Shown: positions 43,246-52,839 of the stretch, in pieces
How positions within the stretch are numbered: position 1 is the first letter of the stretch
Layout of the letters: each line of letters starts with the position of its first letter
Source: Pseudomonas muyukensis
Lineage (GTDB): Bacteria > Pseudomonadota > Gammaproteobacteria > Pseudomonadales > Pseudomonadaceae
Assembly: GCF_019139535.1 (NCBI RefSeq)
Contig: NZ_CP077073.1
Location: 1,249,001 to 1,313,000, forward strand
Direction: 5' to 3'
Length of the DNA: 64,000 bases
Made by a program: the position numbers and the translations under genes
Notes under the pieces: model-generated
Told to the model about the DNA's origin: nothing
The model's database searches: none
The model's input: the letters and a program-made list of their open reading frames with translations, nothing else

Positions 43246-44571
43246 TTGCCGGATGCCTCCTTGAAGCCGCCCCTGCCCACCGAAGTTTTGCCCCGTCCCT
43301 CGGCCTGCCCGGGGTTGTGGCGCATCGTCGCCGCGCGCGATGGTGGCATCTGCCGGATCAAGCTGCCCGGTGGCCTGCTGCTGGCCGACCAGGCCGATGC
43401 CGTGGCCGACGCCGCCGAACGCTTCGCCGCCGGGGTGATCGAGGCGACCAACCGGGCCAACCTGCAGATCCGTGGCATAGGCCAGGATCACGGCGGGCTG
43501 GTCGAGCATCTGCTGGCCGCCGGGCTCGGCCCGCGTGACGCGGCGGGCGATGATGTGCGCAACCTCATGCTCAGCCCTCTGGCCGGGCTCGATCCGACCA
43601 TGTTGTTCGACACCCGGCCATTGGCCGGGCAGATCCTCGACCTGCTGGAAAGCACCCCCAGGTTCCACAAGCTGTCGGCCAAGTTCGCCGTGCAACTCGA
43701 TGGCGGCGAAGCGTTGGCGATGCGCGAACATGCCCATGATCTGTGGCTGTCCGCGATGCCAGGCGAAGGCCGTATCTGGTTGCGCTTCGGGCTCGCGAGC
43801 AGCCTGTCGAATGGCCAGGCGCTGGGGGCGGTGCCGGTAGAGCAAGGGCTGGCGCTGGTGCGCGCGGTACTGGAGCGCTTCCTCGACCTGGCGACGCCCG
43901 AGCAGTCGCGCATGCGTCAATTGCTGCAGGTGTGCCCGCAGGCGCACTTCCTGGAAGGGCTGGCGATCCAGGTCGAGAGCACCTCGATGGCCTGGCAGCG
44001 CCCGGCCACGACAAGCCCATGGTTGGGCGTGCTGCCCCAGCGCCAGGGCGTGGCCCTGGGCGTCGCGCCACCCCTGGGGCGGCTGACGCCGGCCATGCTG
44101 CGCAGTGCCGCGCGCATCGCCCGGCAATGGGGCGATGGCAGCGTGCGGCTGAGCCCTTGGCAGAGCCTGGTGCTGACCTCCCTCGAGCCGACCGCGCTGG
44201 AAAACGCCCGCGCGCAACTGATGGCCTGCGGCATGCTCTGTCACAATGCGCATCCGTTGGCGCGAGTGGTCGCCTGCACCGGCTCCAGCGGTTGCGCCAA
44301 GGCCCAGGCCGACACCAAGGCCGACGCCCTGACCCTGGCCGCCCTGTTGCGCCACGGTGCCCCGGGCAGCGTGCACTTGTCTGCCTGCCCTCGTTCCTGC
44401 GCCATGGCCCATACCGCCCCGGCCACCCTGCTGGCCCGCGCCCCGGGCCGCTATGACCTTTACTTGCGCGACGCGCGCCTGCCGGGCTTCGGCAGGCTGC
44501 ACGGCGCCAACCTCACCCCAGAAGAAGCAGGCGCCATGCTCGACCTGCCGACGGAGCACCTTGATGATTGA
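43246..44571 (+). CDS. cobG: Precorrin-3B synthase CobG
   Basis: 441 residues as read from a TTG at 43246; a second in-frame TTG at 43261 (LKPPLPTEV) is an alternative, and no in-frame ATG is near. Two ferredoxin-like half-domains and the 4Fe-4S/siroheme-type cysteines of sulfite-reductase relatives are visible: CTGSSGCAKA and SACPRSCAMAH. CobG uses oxygen to hydroxylate precorrin-3A and form the gamma-lactone, so it marks the aerobic route. First of the plus-strand operon; its stop overlaps the cobH start region. Confidence 0.92.
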   Translation: MPDASLKPPLPTEVLPRPSACPGLWRIVAARDGGICRIKLPGGLLLADQADAVADAAERFAAGVIEATNRANLQIRGIGQDHGGLVEHLLAAGLGPRDAAGDDVRNLMLSPLAGLDPTMLFDTRPLAGQILDLLESTPRFHKLSAKFAVQLDGGEALAMREHAHDLWLSAMPGEGRIWLRFGLASSLSNGQALGAVPVEQGLALVRAVLERFLDLATPEQSRMRQLLQVCPQAHFLEGLAIQVESTSMAWQRPATTSPWLGVLPQRQGVALGVAPPLGRLTPAMLRSAARIARQWGDGSVRLSPWQSLVLTSLEPTALENARAQLMACGMLCHNAHPLARVVACTGSSGCAKAQADTKADALTLAALLRHGAPGSVHLSACPRSCAMAHTAPATLLARAPGRYDLYLRDARLPGFGRLHGANLTPEEAGAMLDLPTEHLDD

Positions 44572-45190
44572 CTACATCCGCGATGGTCAGGAGATCTATC
44601 GCAATTCCTTCCGCATCATCCGCGAGGAGGCCCGGCTCGAGCGCATCCCCGCCGATCTGGAAAAGCTCGCCGTGCGGGTGATTCATGCCTGCGGCATGGT
44701 CGAGGCCATCGATGGCCTGCAGTTCTCCGAAGGCGCCGGCCGCGCCGGCCGCGAGGCCCTGGCCAAGGGCGCGCCGATCCTCTGCGACGCGCACATGGTC
44801 GCCGAAGGCATCACCCGCGCCCGCCTGCCGGCCAACAACCCGGTGATCTGCACCCTGCGCGACCCAAGCGTGCCGGACCTGGCCAAGGCCGAGGGCAACA
44901 CCCGCTCGGCGGTGGCCCTGGAGCTGTGGCGCCCGCACCTGGAAGGCAGCGTGGTGGTGATCGGCAACGCGCCGACCGCGTTGTTCTACCTGCTGGAAAT
45001 GCTCGACGCCGGCGCGCCGAAGCCGGCGCTGATCCTCGGCTTCCCGGTGGGCTTCGTTGGCGCCGCCGAATCCAAGGCCATGCTCGCCGCCGATAGCCGC
45101 GGGGTGCCGTTCGTGATCATGCAGGGCCGCCTGGGCGGCAGCGCGATGGCCGCCGCGGCGGTCAACGCCCTGGCCACGGAGGTGGAATGA
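44564..45190 (+). CDS. cobH: Precorrin-8X methylmutase CobH/CbiC
   Basis: 208 residues from the ATG at 44564, overlapping the cobG stop. The family is clear from [42 protein letters not shown] (with the catalytic His in VIHACG), [21 protein letters not shown], and [16 protein letters not shown]. It shifts the C-11 methyl to C-12 to give hydrogenobyrinic acid. The stop overlaps cobI. Confidence 0.96.
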   Translation: MIDYIRDGQEIYRNSFRIIREEARLERIPADLEKLAVRVIHACGMVEAIDGLQFSEGAGRAGREALAKGAPILCDAHMVAEGITRARLPANNPVICTLRDPSVPDLAKAEGNTRSAVALELWRPHLEGSVVVIGNAPTALFYLLEMLDAGAPKPALILGFPVGFVGAAESKAMLAADSRGVPFVIMQGRLGGSAMAAAAVNALATEVE

Positions 45191-45921
45191 TGCAGGCACG
45201 TGGACGACTGCTGGGCCTGGGCGTAGGCCCGGGCGACCCCGAGCTGATTACGCTCAAGGCGTTGCGCCTGCTGCGCGAAGCGCCGGTGGTGGCGTATTTC
45301 GTGGCCAAGGGCAAGCGCGGCAATGCCTTCGGCATCATCGAGGCGCACCTGGTGCCTGAACAGACCCTGCTGCCGCTGGTCTACCCGGTGACCACCGAGG
45401 CATTGCCGGCGCCGCTGTCCTATGAGCAGGTGATCAGCGACTTCTACGACGAAGCCAGCGTGCAGGTGGCCGAACACCTGGATGCCGGCCGCGACGTGGC
45501 GGTAATCTGCGAGGGGGACCCGTTCTTCTATGGCTCCTACATGTACCTGCACGACCGCCTGGCCTCGCGCTACGAAGCGCAGGTGATTCCCGGTGTGTGC
45601 TCGATGCTCGGTGGCGCCTCGGTACTCGGCGCGCCGCTGGTGTACCGCAACCAGACCCTCACCGTGCTCTCGGGCGTGCTGGCGCATGACGAACTCAAGC
45701 GCCGCCTGGCCGACGCCGATGCGGCGGTGATCATGAAGCTGGGGCGCAACTTCCCCAAGGTACGCCAGGTGCTCGCCGAGCTGGGCCTGGATGGCCGTGC
45801 GCTGTACGTCGAGCGGGCGACCATGGCCAACCAGAAGATCGTCGCGCTGGACGCGGTCGACCCGCAGTCTTCGCCCTACTTCTCGCTGATCATCGTGCCG
45901 GGTGAGAAATGGCAGGGATGA
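45187..45921 (+). CDS. cobI: Precorrin-2 C20-methyltransferase CobI
   Basis: 244 residues; ATGs at 45187 and 45190 are adjacent. Tetrapyrrole methylase motifs: [19 protein letters not shown] at the N-terminus, [17 protein letters not shown] (GDPxxxG-type SAM loop) and [15 protein letters not shown]. It adds the C-20 methyl to precorrin-2. Its end overlaps the CbiG-CobJ gene, completing a run of overlapping genes. Confidence 0.95.
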   Translation: MMQARGRLLGLGVGPGDPELITLKALRLLREAPVVAYFVAKGKRGNAFGIIEAHLVPEQTLLPLVYPVTTEALPAPLSYEQVISDFYDEASVQVAEHLDAGRDVAVICEGDPFFYGSYMYLHDRLASRYEAQVIPGVCSMLGGASVLGAPLVYRNQTLTVLSGVLAHDELKRRLADADAAVIMKLGRNFPKVRQVLAELGLDGRALYVERATMANQKIVALDAVDPQSSPYFSLIIVPGEKWQG

Positions 45922-47609
45922 TCAAGGCACCGGCAATCGTCGTTCTCGGCCCGGGCAGCCTGGCCACCGCGCAGCGTATCCAGCAACGTTATCCACAGGC
46001 GGTGATCCATGGCCTGCAAGGGCGGGTGGAGGGGGCCGAGCGTTACTACGCAGTCTTCGGCGACACCCTGCGCGAGCTGTATCGGCAAGACACGCCGATC
46101 ATCGCCCTGTGCGCGGCGGGCATCGTCATTCGCAGCCTGGCGCCGCTGTTGAGCGAAAAAGGCGTCGAGCCACCGGTGCTGGCCGTGGCCGAGGACGGCA
46201 GCGCCGTGGTACCGCTGCTGGGCGGCCTGGGCGGGGTCAACGTCATGGCGCGCGCGCTTGGCGAGGCGCTGGGTGTGCCAGCGGCAATCACCACCAGTGG
46301 CGAGCTGCGCTTTGGCACTTGCCTGCTCAACCCACCGCCAGGCTATGCCCTGGCGGACCTGGAACAGGGCAAGCGTTTCGTCTCCGACCTGTTGGCGGGC
46401 GAGGCCGTGCGTATCGAAGGCGACGCGCCGTGGCTGGATCAGGCGCAACTGCCGGCCAGCGCCGATGCGCAACGCACCATCCATGTTGGCTGCGCTGCAC
46501 GCCCCGCCAGCCGTGACGAGTTGCTGATCCACGCGCGCTGCGTGGTGGTGGCGGTTGCGGCCGGTGAGGCCGGCCTGGCGCAGCGGGTGCGTGAGCGCTT
46601 GCAGGCCGCAGGCATTGCCGAGCCGGCCCTGGCCTGCCTGCTGGCGAGCGAGACCGAGATGGCCGAGCCCGCGCTGCATGAGGCCGCACAGGCGCTGAAC
46701 GTCGCCTTGCGCTTCGCGCCGGCAGGCGCGAGCCTGCAGCAAATGCTCGGCACCGCGCTGCCCCAGGCGCGGATCGAACGCCTTGGCGAATTGGCCGTGG
46801 CCATTGCCCCCGCGCCGATCGAGGTCGAGCGCCTGGGCCGTCGCCGTGGTCGCCTGGCCGTGATCGGCCTGGGCCCGGGCGCCGCCGAGCTGATGGTGCC
46901 GGCGGTCAAGGCCGAGCTGGCCCGTGCCCAGGACGTGCTCGGTTACGAAACCTACGTGCGCATGGCCGGCCCGTTCCGTGACGACCAGGTGCTGCACTGC
47001 ACCGACAACCGCGAAGAGATGCAGCGCGCCCGCCATGCCTTCGAGCTGGCCGCGCAAGGGCGTTCGGTGGTGGTGGTGTCGTCGGGCGACCCGGGGGTGT
47101 TCGCCATGGCCGCCGCGGTGCTCGAAGCGCTGCACGAATCCACTGACCCGGCCTGGCAGCGGGTCGAGCTTGAGATCCTGCCCGGCGTGTCGGCCTCGCT
47201 GGCTACCGCCGCTCAGGCGGGGGCGCCACTGGGCCACGACTTCTGCGTGATGTCGCTGTCGGACAACCTCAAGCCCTGGTCGATCATCGAGAAACGCCTC
47301 GACCTGGCGGCCCAGGCCGACCTGGTGCTGGCGTTCTACAACCCGATCTCCAGGTCACGGCCGCATCAACTGGGCCACGCACTGGAAGTGGTGCGCCGCC
47401 ATCGCCACGCGCATACGCCGGTGGTGCTGGGGCGTGATATCGGGCGGCCGGGGCAGACCCTGCGGGTGGTCACGCTGGGCGAGCTGGTGCCCGAGATGGT
47501 CGACATGCGCACCATGGTGCTGGTCGGCTCCTCGACCACCTGCACCTTCCCCCGTGCCGACGGCGGCGAGTGGGTGTACACCCCGCGCTGGTACCCGGCC
47601 AAGCCCTGA
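45909..47609 (+). CDS. cobJ: CbiG-CobJ fusion: cobalamin biosynthesis CbiG domain plus precorrin-3B C17-methyltransferase
   Basis: 566 residues; an ATG at 45918 that overlaps the cobI stop in ATGA is an equally likely start. Residues about 10-305 match Cbi[54 protein letters not shown], then the CbiG C-terminal domain. Residues about 315-560 are the CobJ tetrapyrrole methylase ([67 protein letters not shown]). CobJ methylates C-17 with ring contraction. CbiG in the anaerobic route opens the delta-lactone. This fusion with CobG upstream is a mixed-route arrangement. Confidence 0.94.
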   Translation: MAGMIKAPAIVVLGPGSLATAQRIQQRYPQAVIHGLQGRVEGAERYYAVFGDTLRELYRQDTPIIALCAAGIVIRSLAPLLSEKGVEPPVLAVAEDGSAVVPLLGGLGGVNVMARALGEALGVPAAITTSGELRFGTCLLNPPPGYALADLEQGKRFVSDLLAGEAVRIEGDAPWLDQAQLPASADAQRTIHVGCAARPASRDELLIHARCVVVAVAAGEAGLAQRVRERLQAAGIAEPALACLLASETEMAEPALHEAAQALNVALRFAPAGASLQQMLGTALPQARIERLGELAVAIAPAPIEVERLGRRRGRLAVIGLGPGAAELMVPAVKAELARAQDVLGYETYVRMAGPFRDDQVLHCTDNREEMQRARHAFELAAQGRSVVVVSSGDPGVFAMAAAVLEALHESTDPAWQRVELEILPGVSASLATAAQAGAPLGHDFCVMSLSDNLKPWSIIEKRLDLAAQADLVLAFYNPISRSRPHQLGHALEVVRRHRHAHTPVVLGRDIGRPGQTLRVVTLGELVPEMVDMRTMVLVGSSTTCTFPRADGGEWVYTPRWYPAKP

Positions 47610-47621
47610 GGCGAGCCGCGA

Positions 47622-48218
47622 TCAGGGCACCAGGTAGCCCTTGATCCCGGTGAAGATGATCTGCGCCGCCAGGGCGCAGACGAACAGCCCCATCAAGCGG
47701 CTGACGATCTGCAAGCCCTGGTCGCCGAGCAACCGCTCGATGCGGTGCGAGAGGTACAGCACCAGGCCCACGGTGAAGCTGGCCAGGGCGATGCTGACGA
47801 TGGCCAGCAGCTTGTCGTCCCAGTGCGGTTGGCCAACCCCCATCACCAGCAGCGCGCCGATGGTACCGGGGCCCACGGTCAGTGGGATGGTCAGCGGCAC
47901 GATGGTCACGTCCTGCTGCACGTTGTCGGTCTGGATCGCCGACTTGCCCTGGGCCATGCCCAGTGCCGAGATGAACAGCACTGAGCCGGCGCCGATGCGA
48001 AACGCGTCGGCGGTAATGCCGAACACGCCGAAGATCACCCGCCCGAACAGGTACAGCAGCACGCTGGCGATCAGCGTGGCAAAGGCCACGCGCCAGGCCA
48101 GTTGCTTGCGTTCCTTGCTGGAGTGGCCGCGGGTCAGGCTGATGAAGCACGACAGCACGAAGAACGGGCTGTAGAGCACGAGCATTTTCAGGTAGACGCT
48201 GAACAACTCATGGAGCAT
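47622..48218 (-). CDS. MarC family integral membrane protein
   Basis: 198 residues from the ATG at 48218 (MLHELFSVYLKMLVLYSPFFVLSCFISLT). Six hydrophobic segments, with the MarC/UPF0056 pattern FGITADAFRIGAGSVLFISALGM and VPLTIPLTVGPGTIGALLVMG. The family was once linked to multiple antibiotic resistance, but that role was disproved for E. coli MarC. Function unknown. It converges on cobJ with 12 bases between stops. Confidence 0.92.
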   Translation of the reverse strand: MLHELFSVYLKMLVLYSPFFVLSCFISLTRGHSSKERKQLAWRVAFATLIASVLLYLFGRVIFGVFGITADAFRIGAGSVLFISALGMAQGKSAIQTDNVQQDVTIVPLTIPLTVGPGTIGALLVMGVGQPHWDDKLLAIVSIALASFTVGLVLYLSHRIERLLGDQGLQIVSRLMGLFVCALAAQIIFTGIKGYLVP

Positions 48219-48314
48219 GGGGGCGGGTCCAGGCGGGGAGATGTCACTGTATAGCACGGATCCTGTAGGAGATCGCCCAGCCCTTCGGGCTACGCTGTCG
48301 TGCAGGGAACTGTC

Positions 48315-48435
48315 CCCTGTGGGAGCGGCCTTGCGTCGCGAAAGGGCTGCGTAGCAGCCCCAGGTTCTCAGTGTTGATGCAAAGATCGTCGGGGCCGCTC
48401 TGCGTCCCATTCGCGACGCAAGGCCGCTCCTACAC
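48315..48435. repeat. Inverted repeat, CGCGACGCAAGGCCGCTCC family
   Basis: Two arms separated by about 75 bases, with a GGGCTGC-GTA-GCAGCCC hairpin. Between the marC promoter side and the retS 3' end. Confidence 0.75.
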
Positions 48436-48457
48436 CGATAGCGCTGCCCGCGGCGTT

Positions 48458-51223
48458 TCAGTCGAGCGGATCGGTCACCACCTGCCGCTGCCCCGCCCAG
48501 AACTGCACCAGCTCGCGCAATTGCGACAATTCCACCGGCTTGGCCATGTGCCCGTCCATGCCGGCCAGGCGCGCGCGTTCCTTGTGCTCGGTGAGGATGT
48601 GCGCGGTCAGTGCCACCACCGGCGTGCGCGGGCGCTGGTTGGCGGTTTCCCAGGCACGGATCTGCTGGGTGGCGGAGAAGCCATCGAGAATCGGCATCTC
48701 GCAGTCCATCAGCACCAGGTCGTAGCGCCGTGCCTTCATCGCCTGCAAGGCTTCCTCGCCGTTGGCGGCGGTGTCCGGTTCGAGGTTGAGCTTGCCGAGC
48801 ATGCCGCGGATGACCTTGGTCGAGATGCTGTTGTCCTCGGCCACCAGGATGCGGAAGTCGCGGGGCAGGTCCAGCGCTGGCGGGGTGCCGGCCGGTGCGC
48901 TCGGCATGGCCAGCTCGCGACCGCGCAGCGCCAGCTCTTCGGCCAGGGTGGTCTTGAGCGTGTAGCCGGCCACGGGTTTGGCGAGGATGCGCTTGACCCC
49001 GGCATTGCGCGCGATGATCTTGCTCGGCGCGTTGCTGATGCCGGTGAGCATCACCACCAGGATGTCATGGTTCAGGCTCGGGTCTTCCTTGATTTTCGCC
49101 GCCAGCTGCATGCCGGTCATGCCGGGCATGTTCTGGTCCAGCAGCACGGCGTCGAAGTAGTCGCGCAAGTGCGCCTTGGTGCGCAGCAGGGCCAGGGCTT
49201 CCTTGCCGGAAGGCACCGCGCTGACGTTCATGCCCCAGGCGCTGCATTGCTGCACCAGGACCTTGCGACAGGTGTCGTTGTCGTCGACCACCAGCACCCG
49301 GGCATCGCGCAGCGGGCCGTCGAGGTCGGTGGGCGGCTGCTCCAGGCGTTGCGGATCCAGCGGCAGGGTCAGCCACAGGGTGTTGCCCATGTTGGCGCTG
49401 GTCTTGATGCCGAATTCGCCCTGCATCAGGCCGATCAGCTGCTTGGCGATCACCAGGCCAAGGTGGCCGCCCAGCTTGTTGCTAGACAGGAAGTGGCGGC
49501 TGTGCAGCTCGGCCTGCAGCAGGGCATCGCGCTCGGCCGCTGGCATGGGCTCGCCGCTGTCCTGCACGGCGATCCGCAGGCGCGGGGTGTCACCGCGCTG
49601 GTCGAGGGCCACCACCAGCAGGATCTCGCCCTGCTCGGTGTTCTTCAGCGCGTTGTCGAGCAGGCTCGACAAGGCCTGGCGCAGGCGCGTCGGATCGCCG
49701 CTGATCACCCGTGGCACCTGGGGCTGGGTGAAGCTGATCAGCTCGATGTTCTGCTGCTCGGCCTTGGCCCGGAAGATGTTCAGGCAGTCCTCGATCAGCG
49801 CATTGAGGTCGAACTGCACGTCGTCCAGCTCGATCTGCCGCGACTCGAGCTTGGAGATGTCGAGGATCTCGTTGATCAGCGTCAGCAGCTCGTTGCCGGC
49901 GCTGTGGATGGTCTGCACGTAGTCGCGTTGCTTGACCGACAGCGGCGTGCCCAGCAGCAGTTCGGTCATGCCCAGCACGCCGTTCATGGGGGTGCGGATC
50001 TCGTGGCTGATCTTGGCCAGGAACTCGGCCTTGGCATTGATCTCGGCGTCGCTGGCGGCCAGGGCGCGGCTGGCGCTGAAGCGCTCCTCGCTGATCCGCC
50101 GCAGGCGCTCGCTGACAGCCAGGTTGAGCAACAGGCCGCTGACCACGGTCAGCGCCAGCAGCACGCACAGCAGCCAGGGCGTGGAGGTGCGGGTGAGGCC
50201 GAGCAGGGCCGGCAGCAGCACCAGGCCGCCGAGGTTGAACACCAGCATGGCCAGGGTGAACAGCCGCGCCGGGGTGTAGCCCTTGTACCAGTGGTAGCTG
50301 CTGATCAGCAGCATGCTCAGGCTGCCCAGGGCGAGCAGGGCGTAGGTCATCAGGTTCAGCGGCAGGGTGTCGACGAACAGCAGCACCAGGCCGCTGACCC
50401 CGGCCACCAGCATCTCCATGTGCAGCAGGCGGTTCAGCCTGGCCGAGCTGCGTGGGGTGAAGAAGTGCAGGGTGAAGAACAGCCCGGCCAGCCCGGCCAG
50501 CACCAGGGTCAGGTAGGCGGCCGGGGTCTGGGCGCTGTACCACAGGTGCCACCAGGGGCCGCTGAGGTTCAGCAGGATCAGCGCGCTGAGCAGCATCAGG
50601 GCGTGGTACAGCGCCAAGGTCAGGGTGGTGGTGGAACGGGTGTAGGCGAAGCGGATCAGGTTGTGCAGGATCAGCATCACCAGGCCGCCGAACAACAGGC
50701 CGAACAGCAGCGGCTGGCGCTGGTCGGCGGCAGCCTTGGCCGCCGGCTCCAGGCTGATGGCCGGGCGCAGCTGGTGTTCCGATACCAAGCGCAGGTAGAC
50801 GTCCACCGCCTGGCTGCTGCGCGGCAGCGGCAGCACATGGTCGCTGCCATGCAGGGTGGGGCTGGGGTTTTCGCCCTGTCGGCCGTGGTGCAGCTGGCGT
50901 AGCAGCTTGTCGCCCTCGAGGGCGTAGAGGTCCAGACGCGACAGGTCGGGGGCGAAGATACGGACCAGTTGCTCCTGCTCGCCGGGTTCGAGGCGATAGT
51001 GCAGCCACAGGGCCTGGTCGGGGAGGGCGCCATCCAGTTGGTTCAGCGCCAGGGGGCTGAACTGGTTGCGGTAGCGCTCGGAGCGCACGTCGGAGAGCTG
51101 CAGGCTGGCCTGTTCGTCGAGCAGCACCGACCAGCCAGTGCCCGGTTCGGCTTGCGCCGGCAGCAGGCAGAGCAGGGTCAGCAGGCTGACGATGAGGACG
51201 GTGGCAATCCGAAGCCGACGCAC
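48458..51223 (-). CDS. retS: Hybrid sensor kinase RetS (7TMR-DISM, HisKA, HATPase, two REC)
   Basis: 921 residues from a GTG at 51223, preceded by AAGGGA; upstream in-frame extensions lack a site. Order: signal peptide (about 1-25), periplasmic 7TMR-DISMED2 domain (30-160), seven helices (about 172-370), HisKA with His407 (AKISHEIRTPMNG), a diverged ATPase domain (LDNALKNTE, DSGEPMP), REC1 (VLVVDDND, VLLDQNMPG) and REC2 (ILVAEDNS, LVLMDCEMP). Size, architecture and position beside purD-purH-fis match P. aeruginosa RetS, which restrains GacS and so the Gac/Rsm switch between planktonic virulence and biofilm. Confidence 0.88.
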   Translation of the reverse strand: MRRLRIATVLIVSLLTLLCLLPAQAEPGTGWSVLLDEQASLQLSDVRSERYRNQFSPLALNQLDGALPDQALWLHYRLEPGEQEQLVRIFAPDLSRLDLYALEGDKLLRQLHHGRQGENPSPTLHGSDHVLPLPRSSQAVDVYLRLVSEHQLRPAISLEPAAKAAADQRQPLLFGLLFGGLVMLILHNLIRFAYTRSTTTLTLALYHALMLLSALILLNLSGPWWHLWYSAQTPAAYLTLVLAGLAGLFFTLHFFTPRSSARLNRLLHMEMLVAGVSGLVLLFVDTLPLNLMTYALLALGSLSMLLISSYHWYKGYTPARLFTLAMLVFNLGGLVLLPALLGLTRTSTPWLLCVLLALTVVSGLLLNLAVSERLRRISEERFSASRALAASDAEINAKAEFLAKISHEIRTPMNGVLGMTELLLGTPLSVKQRDYVQTIHSAGNELLTLINEILDISKLESRQIELDDVQFDLNALIEDCLNIFRAKAEQQNIELISFTQPQVPRVISGDPTRLRQALSSLLDNALKNTEQGEILLVVALDQRGDTPRLRIAVQDSGEPMPAAERDALLQAELHSRHFLSSNKLGGHLGLVIAKQLIGLMQGEFGIKTSANMGNTLWLTLPLDPQRLEQPPTDLDGPLRDARVLVVDDNDTCRKVLVQQCSAWGMNVSAVPSGKEALALLRTKAHLRDYFDAVLLDQNMPGMTGMQLAAKIKEDPSLNHDILVVMLTGISNAPSKIIARNAGVKRILAKPVAGYTLKTTLAEELALRGRELAMPSAPAGTPPALDLPRDFRILVAEDNSISTKVIRGMLGKLNLEPDTAANGEEALQAMKARRYDLVLMDCEMPILDGFSATQQIRAWETANQRPRTPVVALTAHILTEHKERARLAGMDGHMAKPVELSQLRELVQFWAGQRQVVTDPLD

Positions 51224-51358
51224 GACGAAATCCCTTCTTAGCTGATGTGCCGGAGCACAACTATGCGCGGCGCGCCGAGGCGAAGGCAAGGCCCCGAAGG
51301 GGCCTTGTCGACGAGCCGAAGGCCGGGCGCGCGGGCGCCACGGCCATTGGCCGCAAGG

Positions 51359-52654
51359 TTACTGCTGGTGTTCACCGTGCTCGCGGGCAATGGCCCGATA
51401 GCCGATGTCGCTGCGGTAGAAGCTGCCTTCCCACTTGACCTGCTCGGCCAGGCGGTAGGCTTGCTGCTGGGCGGCCTCGACGGTGGCGCCCATGGCGGTG
51501 GCGCAGAGCACACGGCCGCCGGCGGTGACCACCTGGCCATCCTTGAGTGCGGTGCCGGCATGGAACACCTTGCCTTCGAGCTTGGCCGCGGCGTCCAGGC
51601 CGCTGATCGCGGCGCCCTTGGCGTAGTCGCCGGGGTAGCCACCGGCAGCCAGGACCACGCCCAGGCTCGGACGCGGGTCCCACTGTGCTTCGACCTTGTC
51701 CAGGGCCTTGGCGAAGGCTGCTTCGATCAGCAGCACCAGGCTCGACTCCAGGCGCAGCATGACCGGCTGGGTTTCCGGGTCGCCGAAGCGGCAGTTGAAC
51801 TCGATGACCTTGGGGTTGCCCGCCTTGTCGATCATCAGGCCGGCATACAGGAAGCCGGTGTAGACATTGCCTTCCTCGGCCATGCCACGCACGGTTGGCC
51901 AGATCACCTGGTCCATCACCCGCTGGTGCACCTCGGCGGTGACCACCGGGGCTGGCGAATAGGCGCCCATGCCGCCGGTGTTCGGGCCGGTGTCCTGGTC
52001 GCCGACGCGCTTGTGGTCCTGGCTGGTGGCCATCGGCAGCACGTTGTGGCCGTCGACCATGACGATGAAGCTGGCTTCCTCGCCGTCGAGGAATTCCTCG
52101 ATCACCACGCGCGAGCCGGCGTCACCGAAGGCGTTGCCGGCGAGCATGTCGCGCACGGCGTCTTCGGCTTCCTGCAGGGTCATGGCGACGATCACGCCCT
52201 TGCCGGCGGCCAGGCCGTCGGCCTTGATCACGATCGGCGCGCCTTTTTCCCGCAGGTAGGCCAGGGCCGGCTCGATCTCGGTGAAGTTCTGGTAGTCGGC
52301 GGTGGGGATCTTGTGGCGGGCCAGGAAGTCCTTGGTGAAGGCTTTCGAGCCTTCGAGCTGGGCCGCGCCCTTGGTTGGGCCGAAGCAGTCCAGGCCGCGG
52401 CTGCGGAACAGGTCGACGACGCCAATGACCAGTGGCGCTTCCGGGCCGACGATGGTCAGGTCGACGTTCTTTTCGGCGAAGTCGGCCAGTTGCTCCAGGG
52501 CGGTGACGTCGATGGCGACGTTCTCGCACTTGGCTTCGGTGGCGGTACCGGCGTTGCCGGGGGCGACGAAGATTTTCTCGACGCGTGGGTCCTGGGCGAC
52601 TTTCCAGGCCAGGGCGTGTTCACGGCCGCCGCTGCCGATGATCAAAACTTTCAT
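51359..52654 (-). CDS. purD: Phosphoribosylamine-glycine ligase (GAR synthetase)
   Basis: 431 residues from the ATG at 52654 (MKVLIIGSGGREHALAWKVAQ). ATP-grasp enzyme with GREHAL, VVGPEAPL-like IVGPEAPLVIGVVD, FGPTKGAAQLEGSKAF, IKADGLAAGKGV and the metal-binding EFNCRFGDPETQPVM. It ligates glycine to phosphoribosylamine in purine synthesis. It lies downstream of purH with a repeat block between; together they are a purH-purD unit, with retS 135 bases further on. Confidence 0.97.
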   Translation of the reverse strand: MKVLIIGSGGREHALAWKVAQDPRVEKIFVAPGNAGTATEAKCENVAIDVTALEQLADFAEKNVDLTIVGPEAPLVIGVVDLFRSRGLDCFGPTKGAAQLEGSKAFTKDFLARHKIPTADYQNFTEIEPALAYLREKGAPIVIKADGLAAGKGVIVAMTLQEAEDAVRDMLAGNAFGDAGSRVVIEEFLDGEEASFIVMVDGHNVLPMATSQDHKRVGDQDTGPNTGGMGAYSPAPVVTAEVHQRVMDQVIWPTVRGMAEEGNVYTGFLYAGLMIDKAGNPKVIEFNCRFGDPETQPVMLRLESSLVLLIEAAFAKALDKVEAQWDPRPSLGVVLAAGGYPGDYAKGAAISGLDAAAKLEGKVFHAGTALKDGQVVTAGGRVLCATAMGATVEAAQQQAYRLAEQVKWEGSFYRSDIGYRAIAREHGEHQQ

Positions 52655-52692
52655 GTCAAAACCTCGAATTCTGTTTGGCGCCGATCCGCGTT

Positions 52693-52816
52693 CCCTGTGC
52701 AGGAGCGGCCTTGTGTCGCGATAGGGCTGCACAGCAGCCCCAGCAATTTCTGCTGCGAAGCTGAAACCCGGGGCCGCTTTGCGGCCCATTCGCGACACAA
52801 GGCCGCTCCTACAGGG
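52693..52816. repeat. Inverted repeat between purH and purD
   Basis: Two arms of the CGCGACACAAGGCCGCTCC family with GGGCTGC-ACA-GCAGCCC and GGGCCGC-TTT-GCGGCCC hairpins. Unusually, it separates two genes of the same pathway and strand. Confidence 0.8.
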
Positions 52817-52839
52817 GCCGGGATCGGCCCAGCATCTGA

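Noticed and set aside
48371..50902. 843-codon plus-strand reading opposite retS
   Set aside because: Gln/His/Ala-rich composition typical of the antisense of a GC-rich gene; the hybrid kinase motifs are on the other strand.
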